Assembly (NCBI GenBank): GCA_020637985.1
Contig: JACKJK010000006.1
Span: 248,001 to 312,000, forward strand
From: Rhodobiaceae bacterium
GTDB lineage: Bacteria > Pseudomonadota > Alphaproteobacteria > Rhizobiales > Tepidamorphaceae
Direction: 5' to 3'
DNA length: 64,000 nt
Shown: piece by piece, positions 8,640 to 17,494 of the stretch
Layout: every line of letters begins with the position of its first letter
Position numbering within the stretch: the stretch's first letter is position 1
Position numbers and translations under genes: made by a program
Notes under the pieces: generated by a model
The model's input: only the letters and a program-made list of their open reading frames with translations
The model's database searches: none
What the model was told of the DNA's origin: nothing

Positions 8640-9701
8640 ATGAAGATCCTGGGACTGGAAACAAGCTGTGACGAAACGGCTGCCGCCGTCGTTTGCCGAG
8701 GCGACGACGGGCGCGCGACAATCGTGTCGAACGTGGTCCTGTCGCAGATCGCCGAACATGCCGCCTTCGGCGGCGTCGTGCCGGAGATTGCCGCACGCGC
8801 CCATGTCGAGGCGCTCGACCATGTCGTCGCCGCTGCCCTCGATGAGGCCGGCATCTGTCTCGCCGAAGTCGACGCAATCGCCGCGACGGCGGGGCCGGGC
8901 CTGATCGGTGGGGTCATCGTCGGGCTTACGAGCGCCAAGGCGCTTGCCTGGGCGGCCGGCAAGCCGGTCCTGGCGATCAATCATCTGGAAGGCCATGCGC
9001 TAACCGCGCGGCTCACCGATGCAACCGCGTTTCCCTACCTGCTGCTGCTGGTTTCCGGAGGCCACACGCAACTGGTCGGCGTGCTCGGCGTGGGGCAATA
9101 CGAGCGGATCGGGACGACGATCGACGACGCGGTCGGTGAAGCCTTCGACAAGACGGCGAAGCTGCTCGGGCTCGGCTATCCCGGCGGTCCCGAGGTGGAA
9201 CGGCGCGCGGCAAAGGGTAATGCCGGGCGGTTCGACCTGCCGCGGCCGTTGTTCGGGCGCGCCGGTGCGGATTTTTCCTTCGCCGGACTGAAGACAGCGG
9301 TGCGGATGGCGGCGCAGGCGGCAAGCCCGCTGGTGGAGAGCGATGTTGACGATCTTGCGGCCAGTTTCCAGGCCGCGGCAGTGGATTGCCTGGCCGACCG
9401 CACGCGCCATGCGCTGGAAATGAACGGCGGAACGCCGTTCACCGCACTGGTCGCGGCCGGAGGCGTGGCCGCCAACCGCGCGGTCGCGGTGACGTTGCGG
9501 GCGGTCGCGGACGACTTCGGCCTGCCGCTCGTGGTGCCGCCGCTGGCGCTGTGCGGCGACAACGCGGCGATGATCGCCTGGGCGGGCGCCGAACGGCTGG
9601 CCATGGCTGACGGCGACATCGGACGTGGCGACATGGATGCGACGGCGCGTGCGCGCTGGCCGCTCGGCGAACTCGAGCCACCGGGAAGGGCGGCGGCATG
9701 A
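8640..9701 (+). CDS. tsaD: tRNA N6-threonylcarbamoyltransferase catalytic subunit
   Basis: With TsaB and TsaE, transfers the threonylcarbamoyl group to A37 of ANN-decoding tRNAs. 353 residues, as usual for bacterial TsaD (Gcp/YgjD, ASKHA fold). The N terminus MKILGLETSCDET, the metal-binding pair His115/His119 in NHLEGHALTAR, the SGGHT motif near residue 140, DDAVGEAFDKTAKLLGL near 161, and the C-terminal CGDNAAMIAWAG with its metal-ligand Asp are all present. Start ATG 8640. It overlaps gpsA by four bases (ATGA), so the two are translationally coupled, a common arrangement in this lineage. Confidence 0.98.
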   Translation: MKILGLETSCDETAAAVVCRGDDGRATIVSNVVLSQIAEHAAFGGVVPEIAARAHVEALDHVVAAALDEAGICLAEVDAIAATAGPGLIGGVIVGLTSAKALAWAAGKPVLAINHLEGHALTARLTDATAFPYLLLLVSGGHTQLVGVLGVGQYERIGTTIDDAVGEAFDKTAKLLGLGYPGGPEVERRAAKGNAGRFDLPRPLFGRAGADFSFAGLKTAVRMAAQAASPLVESDVDDLAASFQAAAVDCLADRTRHALEMNGGTPFTALVAAGGVAANRAVAVTLRAVADDFGLPLVVPPLALCGDNAAMIAWAGAERLAMADGDIGRGDMDATARARWPLGELEPPGRAAA

Positions 9702-10690
9702 ATAGCGTCGGCGTCATCGGCGCGGGGGCGTGGGGCACGGCGCTGGCGGTCGCGGCGCGGCGTGCCGGGGCGCGCGTGCGGATCTGGGGACGTGACCGGG
9801 ACGTTGTCGCGTCCATCAACCGTACCCACCGCAACGCCGCGCGGCTGCCGGCGATCGCGCTGCACCCGGATATCGTGGCGAGCGCGGAGCCAGCGGACCT
9901 CGCTGCTTGCGACATGGTGCTGCTGGCAGTGCCTGCGCAACAGGTCCGCAGCGTGTGCGCCATCTTCGCCCCTGTCTTGGCTGCGGACATCGCCGTCGTC
10001 ATCTGTGCCAAGGGTATCGAGCGCGGATCGCGGATGGCGATGAGCGCCGTGGTGGGCGAGGCGCTGCAGCAGGCGCGTATCGCCGTCCTCTCCGGGCCGA
10101 GTTTCGCGGTCGATGTCGCGCGCGGCCTGCCGACCGCGGTGACGCTTGCGTGCAGCGATGGCGACCTTGGCCGTTCGATCGCGGAGACAATCGGTTCGAT
10201 GACGTTCCGCCCCTACTATACGGACGATGTCACCGGCACGGAGATCGGCGGCGCGGCCAAGAACGTCCTGGCGATTGCAGCCGGCATCGTTGCCGGCAAG
10301 GGGCTGGGCGCCAGCGCCAGCGCGGCATTGACGACGCGCGGCTTCGCCGAACTGGCGCGGCTGGGGCTGGCGATGGGCGCGAGGGCGGAGACCCTGTCGG
10401 GTCTTTCCGGCCTCGGCGACCTCATCCTGACCTGCGGCAGCCTGCAGTCGCGCAACATGGCCTTTGGCCATGCGCTGGGCACGGGCAAGAGCGTCGAGCA
10501 GGCCATGGCGGCGGCGACGGCGGTCAGCGAGGGGGTGTGGACAGCTTCGGCTCTTGTCGAACTGGCCGGGGAAAAGGGCATCGAGATGCCGATTTCGCAA
10601 GCGGTCGACGACGTGATCGGCGGGCGATCGACGATCGACGATGCGATCCGAAACCTGCTGGCACGCCCGTTCAGGGCGGAGTCCGGCTGA
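9698..10690 (+). CDS. gpsA: Glycerol-3-phosphate dehydrogenase [NAD(P)+]
   Basis: Reduces dihydroxyacetone phosphate to sn-glycerol 3-phosphate for phospholipid synthesis. 330 residues with the N-terminal Rossmann motif GAGAWGTALA (8-17), IWGRD as the end of the second strand, CAKGIE near 108, LSGPSFA near 136, the catalytic Lys in GAAKNVLAIAAG near 190, and GLGDLILTC near 250. The start codon overlaps the tsaD stop. It is followed by a YciI-like gene in the same direction, so tsaD-gpsA-yciI-like is probably one transcript. Confidence 0.98.
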   Translation: MNSVGVIGAGAWGTALAVAARRAGARVRIWGRDRDVVASINRTHRNAARLPAIALHPDIVASAEPADLAACDMVLLAVPAQQVRSVCAIFAPVLAADIAVVICAKGIERGSRMAMSAVVGEALQQARIAVLSGPSFAVDVARGLPTAVTLACSDGDLGRSIAETIGSMTFRPYYTDDVTGTEIGGAAKNVLAIAAGIVAGKGLGASASAALTTRGFAELARLGLAMGARAETLSGLSGLGDLILTCGSLQSRNMAFGHALGTGKSVEQAMAAATAVSEGVWTASALVELAGEKGIEMPISQAVDDVIGGRSTIDDAIRNLLARPFRAESG

Positions 10691-10791
10691 GGATCGTGCG
10701 CACAGCGGTGTTGATCGCGGCGGCAATCGCGGCGAACAATGCCGCGAGCGCCACAATGGCACTCAACCAAGGACCCGCAAAGGACGACCCG

Positions 10792-11082
10792 ATGCTTTTC
10801 GCCGCCGTTTGCCTCGACAAGCCCGACAGCCTGCAGATCCGCATGCAGACACGCCCCAGCCACCTCGACTTCCTCAAGGCGCACGCGCATTGCATCCCGA
10901 TTGGCGGGCCGCTGCTGATGGACGATGGCGAGACACCGAAGGGAAGCCTGCTGGTGGTGGAGGCAGATGACGCGGCGGCGGCAAGCGCTATCCTCGACCG
11001 GGATCCTTACGCGCTCGCCGGTCTGTTCGCGTCGGTCACGCTGACGCCGTGGAAGTGGGTGGTCGGTGCGCCGGCCGCCTGA
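10792..11082 (+). CDS. YciI-family protein
   Basis: A 96-residue cytoplasmic ferredoxin-like-fold protein of the YciI/YCII family. Seen here: LFAAVCLDKPDSLQIR at the start, RPSHLDFLKAH with the conserved His, GGPLLMDDGETPKGSLLVVE, and a DPYALAGLF-like segment before a C-terminal WKWVVG. Some members have peroxidase or lactone-hydrolase activity; this one is uncharacterised. The ATG at 10792 is favoured by AAAGGA eight bases upstream. In-frame GTG (10696) and ATG (10756) would add an alanine-rich hydrophobic N terminus; I regard these as unlikely. It directly follows gpsA, as in many Hyphomicrobiales, and ends 28 bases from the convergent glycosyltransferase gene. Confidence 0.85.
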   Translation: MLFAAVCLDKPDSLQIRMQTRPSHLDFLKAHAHCIPIGGPLLMDDGETPKGSLLVVEADDAAAASAILDRDPYALAGLFASVTLTPWKWVVGAPAA

Positions 11083-11110
11083 GGGTCGGCGAGGGCGGGC
11101 CACGAACGCA

Positions 11111-12091
11111 TCAACGCGCGAAGAAGCGCGGCTCCACCTGGCCGGTCAGTTCGAGGTATTTCTGCATCACCAGCAATGAAATGATCAGTTCGTCGGCCTC
11201 GTTGCGGAAGGGCAGGGTGTAGGCATTGGCGGCGGCAACGATCGCCTTCGCCTCCGCCGGGTGTGCTTCGTAGTAGGCGATCTTGTCGTCGAGATCCGCG
11301 AAGTCGTCGCGCAGTTCGACGTAGTGCACGCCAGCCTGCAGCGTGCCCTCCATGTACCAGGTCTCGATGGTCGGCCGCGGCATCAGGCACAGCGAGTTCG
11401 ACGACATCACCCACTTGAGGTTGGTGGCGACATCGACGCCCTCGACGGAGAGAATGTAACGGAACCCGAACTGTTCGCGCATCGACACGAAGGGCTTGGC
11501 GGGAATCGGGTCTGGCTTGCGCGTGTTGTGGCCGATGTCGTGGCGAGGGTCACCGTTGAACCGCTCGACGAGGGTGCGGCGCAGGGGGTTATTGAAGTCG
11601 CCGCGCCAGACCGCGCGCGGCTGCTTATCCTCGAAGGCGACGGGATCTACCGGCCACTGGAAGTGGCGGAAACTCTCCAGTTTCATGATGATGGAATTGG
11701 TGTTGTCGCCGAGCGGGCGGCTTTTCACCAGTGTCGGCACATCGGGTATCCAGTGGATGTCGCCGAACAGCCAGCTGGCCAGGATGTCGTCCCCGAAGTA
11801 TTTGGAGATCTTGCGGAAATCGTAATAATAGTAGGTCTTGTCCAGCGGCATGGCGCGGACCTTGCGGGCGCCTTCCAGGCCGATCGGCCCGCTGAACTTG
11901 TTATAGTAGTCGACGCGGGACCGGATGTGTTCGGGGATGCCTTGCGCCTCGAGCCTGCGCAGGATGGGCTCCAGGCGCGCGCGCAGCAGAAAACCGGGCG
12001 CCAGATCGCGCGCGATGCCGGCGCCATAGTAGGCGAGCTTGCCGAACTTCTTGCGCCGCCAGGCAGGCGAGGTGATGTCGGGAAAACGCAT
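11111..12091 (-). CDS. Glycosyltransferase family 90 (CAP10-like, LPS-type)
   Basis: A 326-residue protein resembling the CAP10 / family 90 glycosyltransferases and the LpsA lipopolysaccharide glycosyltransferases. Characteristic segments are AVWRGDFNNPLRRTL near residue 165, a Phe/Arg-rich stretch around QFGFRYILSVEGVDVATNLKW near 210-230, and MSSNSLCLMPRP followed by ETWYMEGTL, a pattern typical of CAP10 domains. No signal peptide or membrane span is seen, so it probably works on nucleotide sugars at the cytoplasmic face of the inner membrane. Acceptor and sugar cannot be predicted. Start ATG 12091 follows AGGA. It stands alone between YciI-like and EVE-domain genes that run the other way. 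Confidence 0.75.
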   Translation of the reverse strand: MRFPDITSPAWRRKKFGKLAYYGAGIARDLAPGFLLRARLEPILRRLEAQGIPEHIRSRVDYYNKFSGPIGLEGARKVRAMPLDKTYYYYDFRKISKYFGDDILASWLFGDIHWIPDVPTLVKSRPLGDNTNSIIMKLESFRHFQWPVDPVAFEDKQPRAVWRGDFNNPLRRTLVERFNGDPRHDIGHNTRKPDPIPAKPFVSMREQFGFRYILSVEGVDVATNLKWVMSSNSLCLMPRPTIETWYMEGTLQAGVHYVELRDDFADLDDKIAYYEAHPAEAKAIVAAANAYTLPFRNEADELIISLLVMQKYLELTGQVEPRFFAR

Positions 12092-12215
12092 CGCGCGATC
12101 CTGTTTGCCGTGACCGGCGGGCCGGTTCGTTCCCGCTGGCCGCAACATGGTTGAGATTGCCCGGTCCTGCCACTAGCTTCTCCGGCGTCCGGCTGGTCGA
12201 TGGAGCATGTGCCCG

Positions 12216-12638
12216 ATGAACTACTGGTTGTTCAAGTCCGAACCCTTCAAATGGTCCTGGGAGATGCAGAAGGCCAGGGGCAAGGCGGGTGAGCAATGGG
12301 ACGGCGTGCGCAACTACCTGGCGCGCAACAACATGCGCGCCATGAAGCTCGGCGACCGCGGCTTCTTCTACCATTCCAACGAGGGGCTGGAGATCGTCGG
12401 GATCGTCGAGGTTTGCCGCGAGGCGCATCCCGATTCGACGACCGATGACCCGCGCTGGGAATGCGTCGACATCCGGGCGGTGCGCGACATGCCGCGGCCG
12501 GTCTCGCTGAAGGAGATCAAGGCGACGCCCGAATTGCAGGAGATGTCGCTGGTCACCTCGATGCGGCTCTCGGTGCAGCCGGTGACCGAGGCGGAATGGA
12601 AGATCGTCTGCCGCATGGGCGGGCTGGAGGCGGATTGA
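12216..12638 (+). CDS. EVE-domain protein
   Basis: A 140-residue protein made up of a single EVE domain (PUA-like fold; COG2947), a family that binds modified bases in RNA or DNA. Motifs visible: NYWLFKSEPFKWSW at the start, WDGVRNYLARNNMRAMKLGDRGFFYHSN near residues 27-54, and VDIRAVRDMPRPVSLKEIK near 87-105. The ATG at 12216 is used because homologues begin with xYWLFKSEP and GGAG lies ten bases before it; an ATG three codons upstream is too close to that site. It is followed without a gap by a methyltransferase gene. Confidence 0.9.
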   Translation: MNYWLFKSEPFKWSWEMQKARGKAGEQWDGVRNYLARNNMRAMKLGDRGFFYHSNEGLEIVGIVEVCREAHPDSTTDDPRWECVDIRAVRDMPRPVSLKEIKATPELQEMSLVTSMRLSVQPVTEAEWKIVCRMGGLEAD

Positions 12639-12691
12639 GCGCGAGCGAACCCGCGGAGCTTCTGCATCCGGTTGGCCGCGATGCAGGCCGC

Positions 12692-13381
12692 ATGGACGCG
12701 TTCATCCTCGCCAATACCGCCATCAGCGTGCCGCCGCACGTTCCCGAAATCCGGCTCCGGCTTGCCAGCGAAGCCTTCGGCCTGTGGCAGCGCACCGAGG
12801 AGGAACTGGCGACGCTCGGCCTGCCGCCGCCGTTCTGGGCCTTCGCGTGGGCAGGCGGCCAGGCGCTGGCGCGCTACCTGCTGGACAATCCCGGTGTCGT
12901 GCGCGGACGCGAGGTCATCGACGTCGGCACCGGAAGCGGCCTTGCCGCGATTGCCGCGGCGCGGGCTGGAGCGCGGCGTGTACACGCCTGCGATACCGAC
13001 GCGTTCGCGCAGCGTGCAGCGAGCCTGAACGCTGCGGTCAATGGCGCGGCAATCACTGTCTGCGGCGAGGACGTGCTGGCGCGCAGCCCGTTCGATCCGG
13101 CAAGTCCGTTTGCGACGATCCTTGGCGCGGGGCCCACGGTCGTGCTGCTTGGCGACCTGTTCTACGAACCGGCGCTGGCGCGCGGCATGCGGAACCTTGC
13201 GGAGCGGCTTTGCGCACGGGGGCATGGTGTCTTCGTCGGCGATCCCTCGCGCGCCTACCTGCCGCGCGACGGGGTGCTGCATGAACTCGCGGTCTACGAG
13301 GTGCCGGTCACGCGGGCGCTGGAAGACGCCGAGGTGCGGCGCAGCGCGGTATACGAGTTCCGCCACAAGGATTTTGCATAA
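12692..13381 (+). CDS. ETF-beta lysine methyltransferase-like (COG3897) protein
   Basis: A class I SAM-dependent methyltransferase of about 229 residues. Motif I is VIDVGTGSGLAAIAAARAGA near residues 80-99, followed by ACDTD; a later LLGDLFYEPALA segment replaces the usual motif IV. The N terminus (FILANTAISVPPHVPEIRLRLA) is typical of the group containing mammalian METTL20 (ETFBKMT) and its alphaproteobacterial homologues. The Agrobacterium homologue methylates lysines of electron-transfer flavoprotein beta; that activity is inferred here. An in-frame TTG at 12635 overlaps the EVE gene stop and would add 19 residues; it may be the true, coupled start. No etf genes are in the window. Confidence 0.75.
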   Translation: MDAFILANTAISVPPHVPEIRLRLASEAFGLWQRTEEELATLGLPPPFWAFAWAGGQALARYLLDNPGVVRGREVIDVGTGSGLAAIAAARAGARRVHACDTDAFAQRAASLNAAVNGAAITVCGEDVLARSPFDPASPFATILGAGPTVVLLGDLFYEPALARGMRNLAERLCARGHGVFVGDPSRAYLPRDGVLHELAVYEVPVTRALEDAEVRRSAVYEFRHKDFA

Positions 13382-13456
13382 GCGCTCAAAATCGGTCTAC
13401 TGGTACCGGCGAGGTGCTGGTAAGATCGCGCGTCGGGGGTGAGACCGGGGTTTGTG

Positions 13457-13858
13457 ATGGCATTTTCCGGGATGAATTATCTTGCGGTCCTGGTCGCGGC
13501 CGCGGCCGGTTTCGCGACCGGTGCAGTGTGGTACGGTCTTTTCGGCAGGCGCTGGGCGGCGGCGCTCGGCAAGGTGCCGGAGGACATGAAGCCGACGGCA
13601 TTTCCCTTCATCGTTGCATTCGCCGCGGAAATCCTGATGGCCTTCATCCTCGCCGGTCTGATCGGGCATATCGGCACGGCCAATGTCTTCAACGGCGCGG
13701 TTTCGGGCCTGCTCGTGTGGGCGGGGTTCGTGGCGACCACGGTCTCGGTCAACAACGCCTACCAGAATACCCCCGTGGCGCTGCCGCTGATCGATGCCGG
13801 CCACTGGCTGGCCGTGCTGGTCGTGATGGGGCTGGTGATCGGGGCCTTCAGCGCCTAG
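13457..13858 (+). CDS. DUF1761 membrane protein
   Basis: A 133-residue integral membrane protein of the DUF1761 family, function unknown. Four hydrophobic segments are seen at roughly residues 6-26, 50-68, 76-98 and 112-131. The motif WYGLFGRRWAAALG after the first helix and the VNNAYQ pattern after the third are typical of the family. Start ATG 13457; an in-frame GTG six codons earlier is possible. It lies 75 bases after the methyltransferase gene and is followed by the acs promoter region, so it may be the last gene of the EVE-methyltransferase transcript. Confidence 0.8.
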   Translation: MAFSGMNYLAVLVAAAAGFATGAVWYGLFGRRWAAALGKVPEDMKPTAFPFIVAFAAEILMAFILAGLIGHIGTANVFNGAVSGLLVWAGFVATTVSVNNAYQNTPVALPLIDAGHWLAVLVVMGLVIGAFSA

Positions 13859-13911
13859 GGCAGTTCGTGCCGCAGCGTCAGTCTACCGCCAAAGTCGTAA
13901 CCCTCTGCCCG

Positions 13912-13941
13912 TTGCCCGGCGGGTGGCCTGTCGCGCATAAT
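13912..13941 (+). promoter_or_regulatory. Candidate sigma70-type promoter of acs
   Basis: TTGCCC at 13912-13917 and CATAAT at 13936-13941 are separated by 18 bases, close to the -35/-10 consensus. The site lies in the 234-base gap before acs, giving a leader of roughly 145 bases. The call rests on pattern only. Confidence 0.35.
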
Positions 13942-14092
13942 CGGCCTGGATTTTCCCGAATGCGCAGCGCAAAGCGGCGCGGGAGGGGGGCTATTGGCTG
14001 TTTCGCGTCATCCGCCGGTCACGTTTCCGGTCCTGGGTATCCGCCGCAGCCGACAATGAAAATCGCCTTGCTTGGCGTGGGGAGGTAACACC

Positions 14093-16048
<1,956 letters not shown>

Positions 16049-16084
16049 CCGCAGTCCGGAAGAGAAATCCGGGAGGATATCGGG

Positions 16085-16117
16085 AAGCCCCGCGGGACGA
16101 CTGCGGGGCTTTTTTCT
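16085..16117 (+). terminator. Rho-independent terminator after acs
   Basis: Stem AGCCCCGC (16086-16093) pairs with GCGGGGCT (16103-16110), followed at once by a run of T. It lies 37 bases after the acs stop. Confidence 0.9.
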
Positions 16118-16202
16118 TGAACGCCTGATGAATGGCCGGTTCCGCTTGCATTCAGGCGCGGTGACACAAGATGACATCAATGACAGCCCCGAGGAGGCAA
16201 CG

Positions 16203-16625
16203 ATGTCATCCACGAAACTGATCGCCGCGGCGCTCATCTCGCTTGCAACAGTCAGCACCGCTCTTGCCGGACAGGACGTGGCGGCGCCGCAGGATGTGCC
16301 GTTCAAGGTCGAGAAGGCGCAGCTCGCGATCAAGTCGCCCGGGGTCAACGTATGTCCGGCAAACGCAAGGATGTCCGGCTGGATCTTCACCAACAAGGCG
16401 GGTCCGGTCACCTACATGATCGTGCGCAAGGGCGGCCAGGTCGGCGCGCCGCAGACGATCCAGGCGATCAAGGGGCCAGCCGGCTACGTGGCGAGTTTCA
16501 CGAACACCTTCGAGATACAGAACGCCATCGCCGCCGAATACCGCATCCTCGTTTCCAATTCCGGCGGCATTGTCTCCAACTGGGCGCCGCTGAAGGCTAG
16601 CTGCAAGATCCAACTCGGCGGCTAG
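16203..16625 (+). CDS. Small exported protein of unknown function
   Basis: A 140-residue protein with a Sec-type signal peptide (residues 1-22, cleavage after ALA or LAG). The mature part is a small beta-rich domain with two cysteines, Cys51 and Cys134, placed to form one disulfide, and a TYMIVRKGGQ segment in the middle. I do not recognise a named family. Start ATG 16203 follows GAGGAGG at ideal spacing, supporting a real gene. It stands alone between the acs terminator and a 319-base gap. A periplasmic location is inferred from the signal. Confidence 0.75.
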   Translation: MSSTKLIAAALISLATVSTALAGQDVAAPQDVPFKVEKAQLAIKSPGVNVCPANARMSGWIFTNKAGPVTYMIVRKGGQVGAPQTIQAIKGPAGYVASFTNTFEIQNAIAAEYRILVSNSGGIVSNWAPLKASCKIQLGG

Positions 16626-16801
16626 AGCGTGGTCTGCTCAAGTTGAGCGGACTTGAGCACCTGGAACAGGCTCACGGCATCGGCTCCGGGGTGCACCTGC
16701 CGCGGGATGGCATGCATGTGGATGCACCGCATCCGTGGGGTCCTCCCCGTCGGTGCAGTCGCAGCGCAACAGTTGGCGGGAAATGACGCGATTTCGCCGC
16801 G

Positions 16802-16820
16802 CGTGAACCCGGAGTTCACG
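16802..16820. promoter_or_regulatory. Perfect inverted repeat upstream of L,D-transpeptidase gene
   Basis: CGTGAAC (16802-16808) and GTTCACG (16814-16820) flank a five-base centre. The symmetry and position, 21 bases before a candidate -35 element, suit a repressor or activator site; no binding protein is identified. Confidence 0.3.
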
Positions 16821-16840
16821 ATTGCCCTGGCAACTTCGGC

Positions 16841-16870
16841 TTGCCCGAACGGCGGAAAATCGTTCATAAC
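16841..16870 (+). promoter_or_regulatory. Candidate sigma70-type promoter of L,D-transpeptidase gene
   Basis: TTGCCC at 16841-16846 and CATAAC at 16865-16870 with an 18-base spacer, 75 bases before the start codon. It has nearly the same elements and spacing as the candidate acs promoter. Confidence 0.3.
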
Positions 16871-16944
16871 CGCGAGGTGCGGCGCAGAGAATCGTTGGCT
16901 CTGGCGCGGCGCTCGTCCCCAGACTACGCGAGGCAGCATCGGAC

Positions 16945-17442
16945 ATGGTTCGTTTCATCCGCTATCTGACCGTAATCACAGCGCTGTTCGTCGGCGCAAC
17001 CCTGTTGGCTCCGGCGCCGGCCGAAGCGCGCAGCACGGTAAAGATTTCCACGCAGTACTCGCCGGGCACCATCGTGGTGCGCACCAGCCAGCGCCGGCTC
17101 TACTACGTGACGGGCCGCGGAACCGCGATCAGCTACCCGGTTGGCGTCGGCAAGGCGGGCCGTCAGTGGTCTGGCCGCACGCGTGTGGCGCGCAAGGTGG
17201 TCAACCCAGCTTGGATCCACCCCTATGACAAGCAGCGCCGCGTGGTGCCGCCGGGGCCGCGCAACCCGCTTGGCGTGCGCGCCTTGGCGCTGGCGCATGG
17301 GCAGTACGCCATCCACGGCACCAACAATCCCCGCTCGATCGGCGGCGCGGTCTCGCTGGGGTGCATCCGGATGTACAATCAGGATGTGCTGGACCTGTAT
17401 TCGCGGGCGCGCGTCGGTACGCCGGTCATCGTGACGCGCTGA
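16945..17442 (+). CDS. L,D-transpeptidase (YkuD domain)
   Basis: Periplasmic peptidoglycan cross-linking, or lipoprotein/outer-membrane-protein-anchoring, enzyme. 165 residues: signal peptide 1-29 (ending EARS) and a YkuD domain. The active site reads HGTNNP with His124 and SLGCIRMYNQD with nucleophile Cys140. No LysM or PG-binding domain is attached, so it is a minimal member. Such small enzymes are numerous in alphaproteobacteria, where they may form 3-3 cross-links or attach beta-barrel proteins to peptidoglycan; which applies here cannot be told. Monocistronic, ended by a hairpin shared with ggt. Confidence 0.92.
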   Translation: MVRFIRYLTVITALFVGATLLAPAPAEARSTVKISTQYSPGTIVVRTSQRRLYYVTGRGTAISYPVGVGKAGRQWSGRTRVARKVVNPAWIHPYDKQRRVVPPGPRNPLGVRALALAHGQYAIHGTNNPRSIGGAVSLGCIRMYNQDVLDLYSRARVGTPVIVTR

Positions 17443-17470
17443 ACGCGGCATATCCGGCAAGAAACAGGCA

Positions 17471-17493
17471 ACGGCGCCCCTCGCGGGCGCCGT
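17471..17493. terminator. Bidirectional hairpin between L,D-transpeptidase and ggt
   Basis: ACGGCGCCC (17471-17479) pairs with GGGCGCCGT (17485-17493) around a five-base loop. It lies between two converging genes, one base from the ggt stop. The T runs on both sides are short, so strength is uncertain. Confidence 0.65.
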
Positions 17494-17494
17494 T

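Larger units (their letters stand above)
16626..16944. other. 319-base intergenic region before the L,D-transpeptidase gene
   Basis: No convincing gene in any frame. It holds an 8-base-pair hairpin just after the preceding stop (GCTCAAGT at 16636-16643 with ACTTGAGC at 16651-16658, no T run), a dyad at 16802-16820 and a possible promoter at 16841-16870. The first hairpin could end transcription with help from Rho or mark an mRNA 3' end; this is inference. Confidence 0.5.

Noticed and set aside
16945..17442. L,D-transpeptidase with SLGC in place of SHGC
   Set aside because: That position varies in YkuD-domain proteins; the catalytic Cys and the upstream His are intact, so I do not call it inactive.
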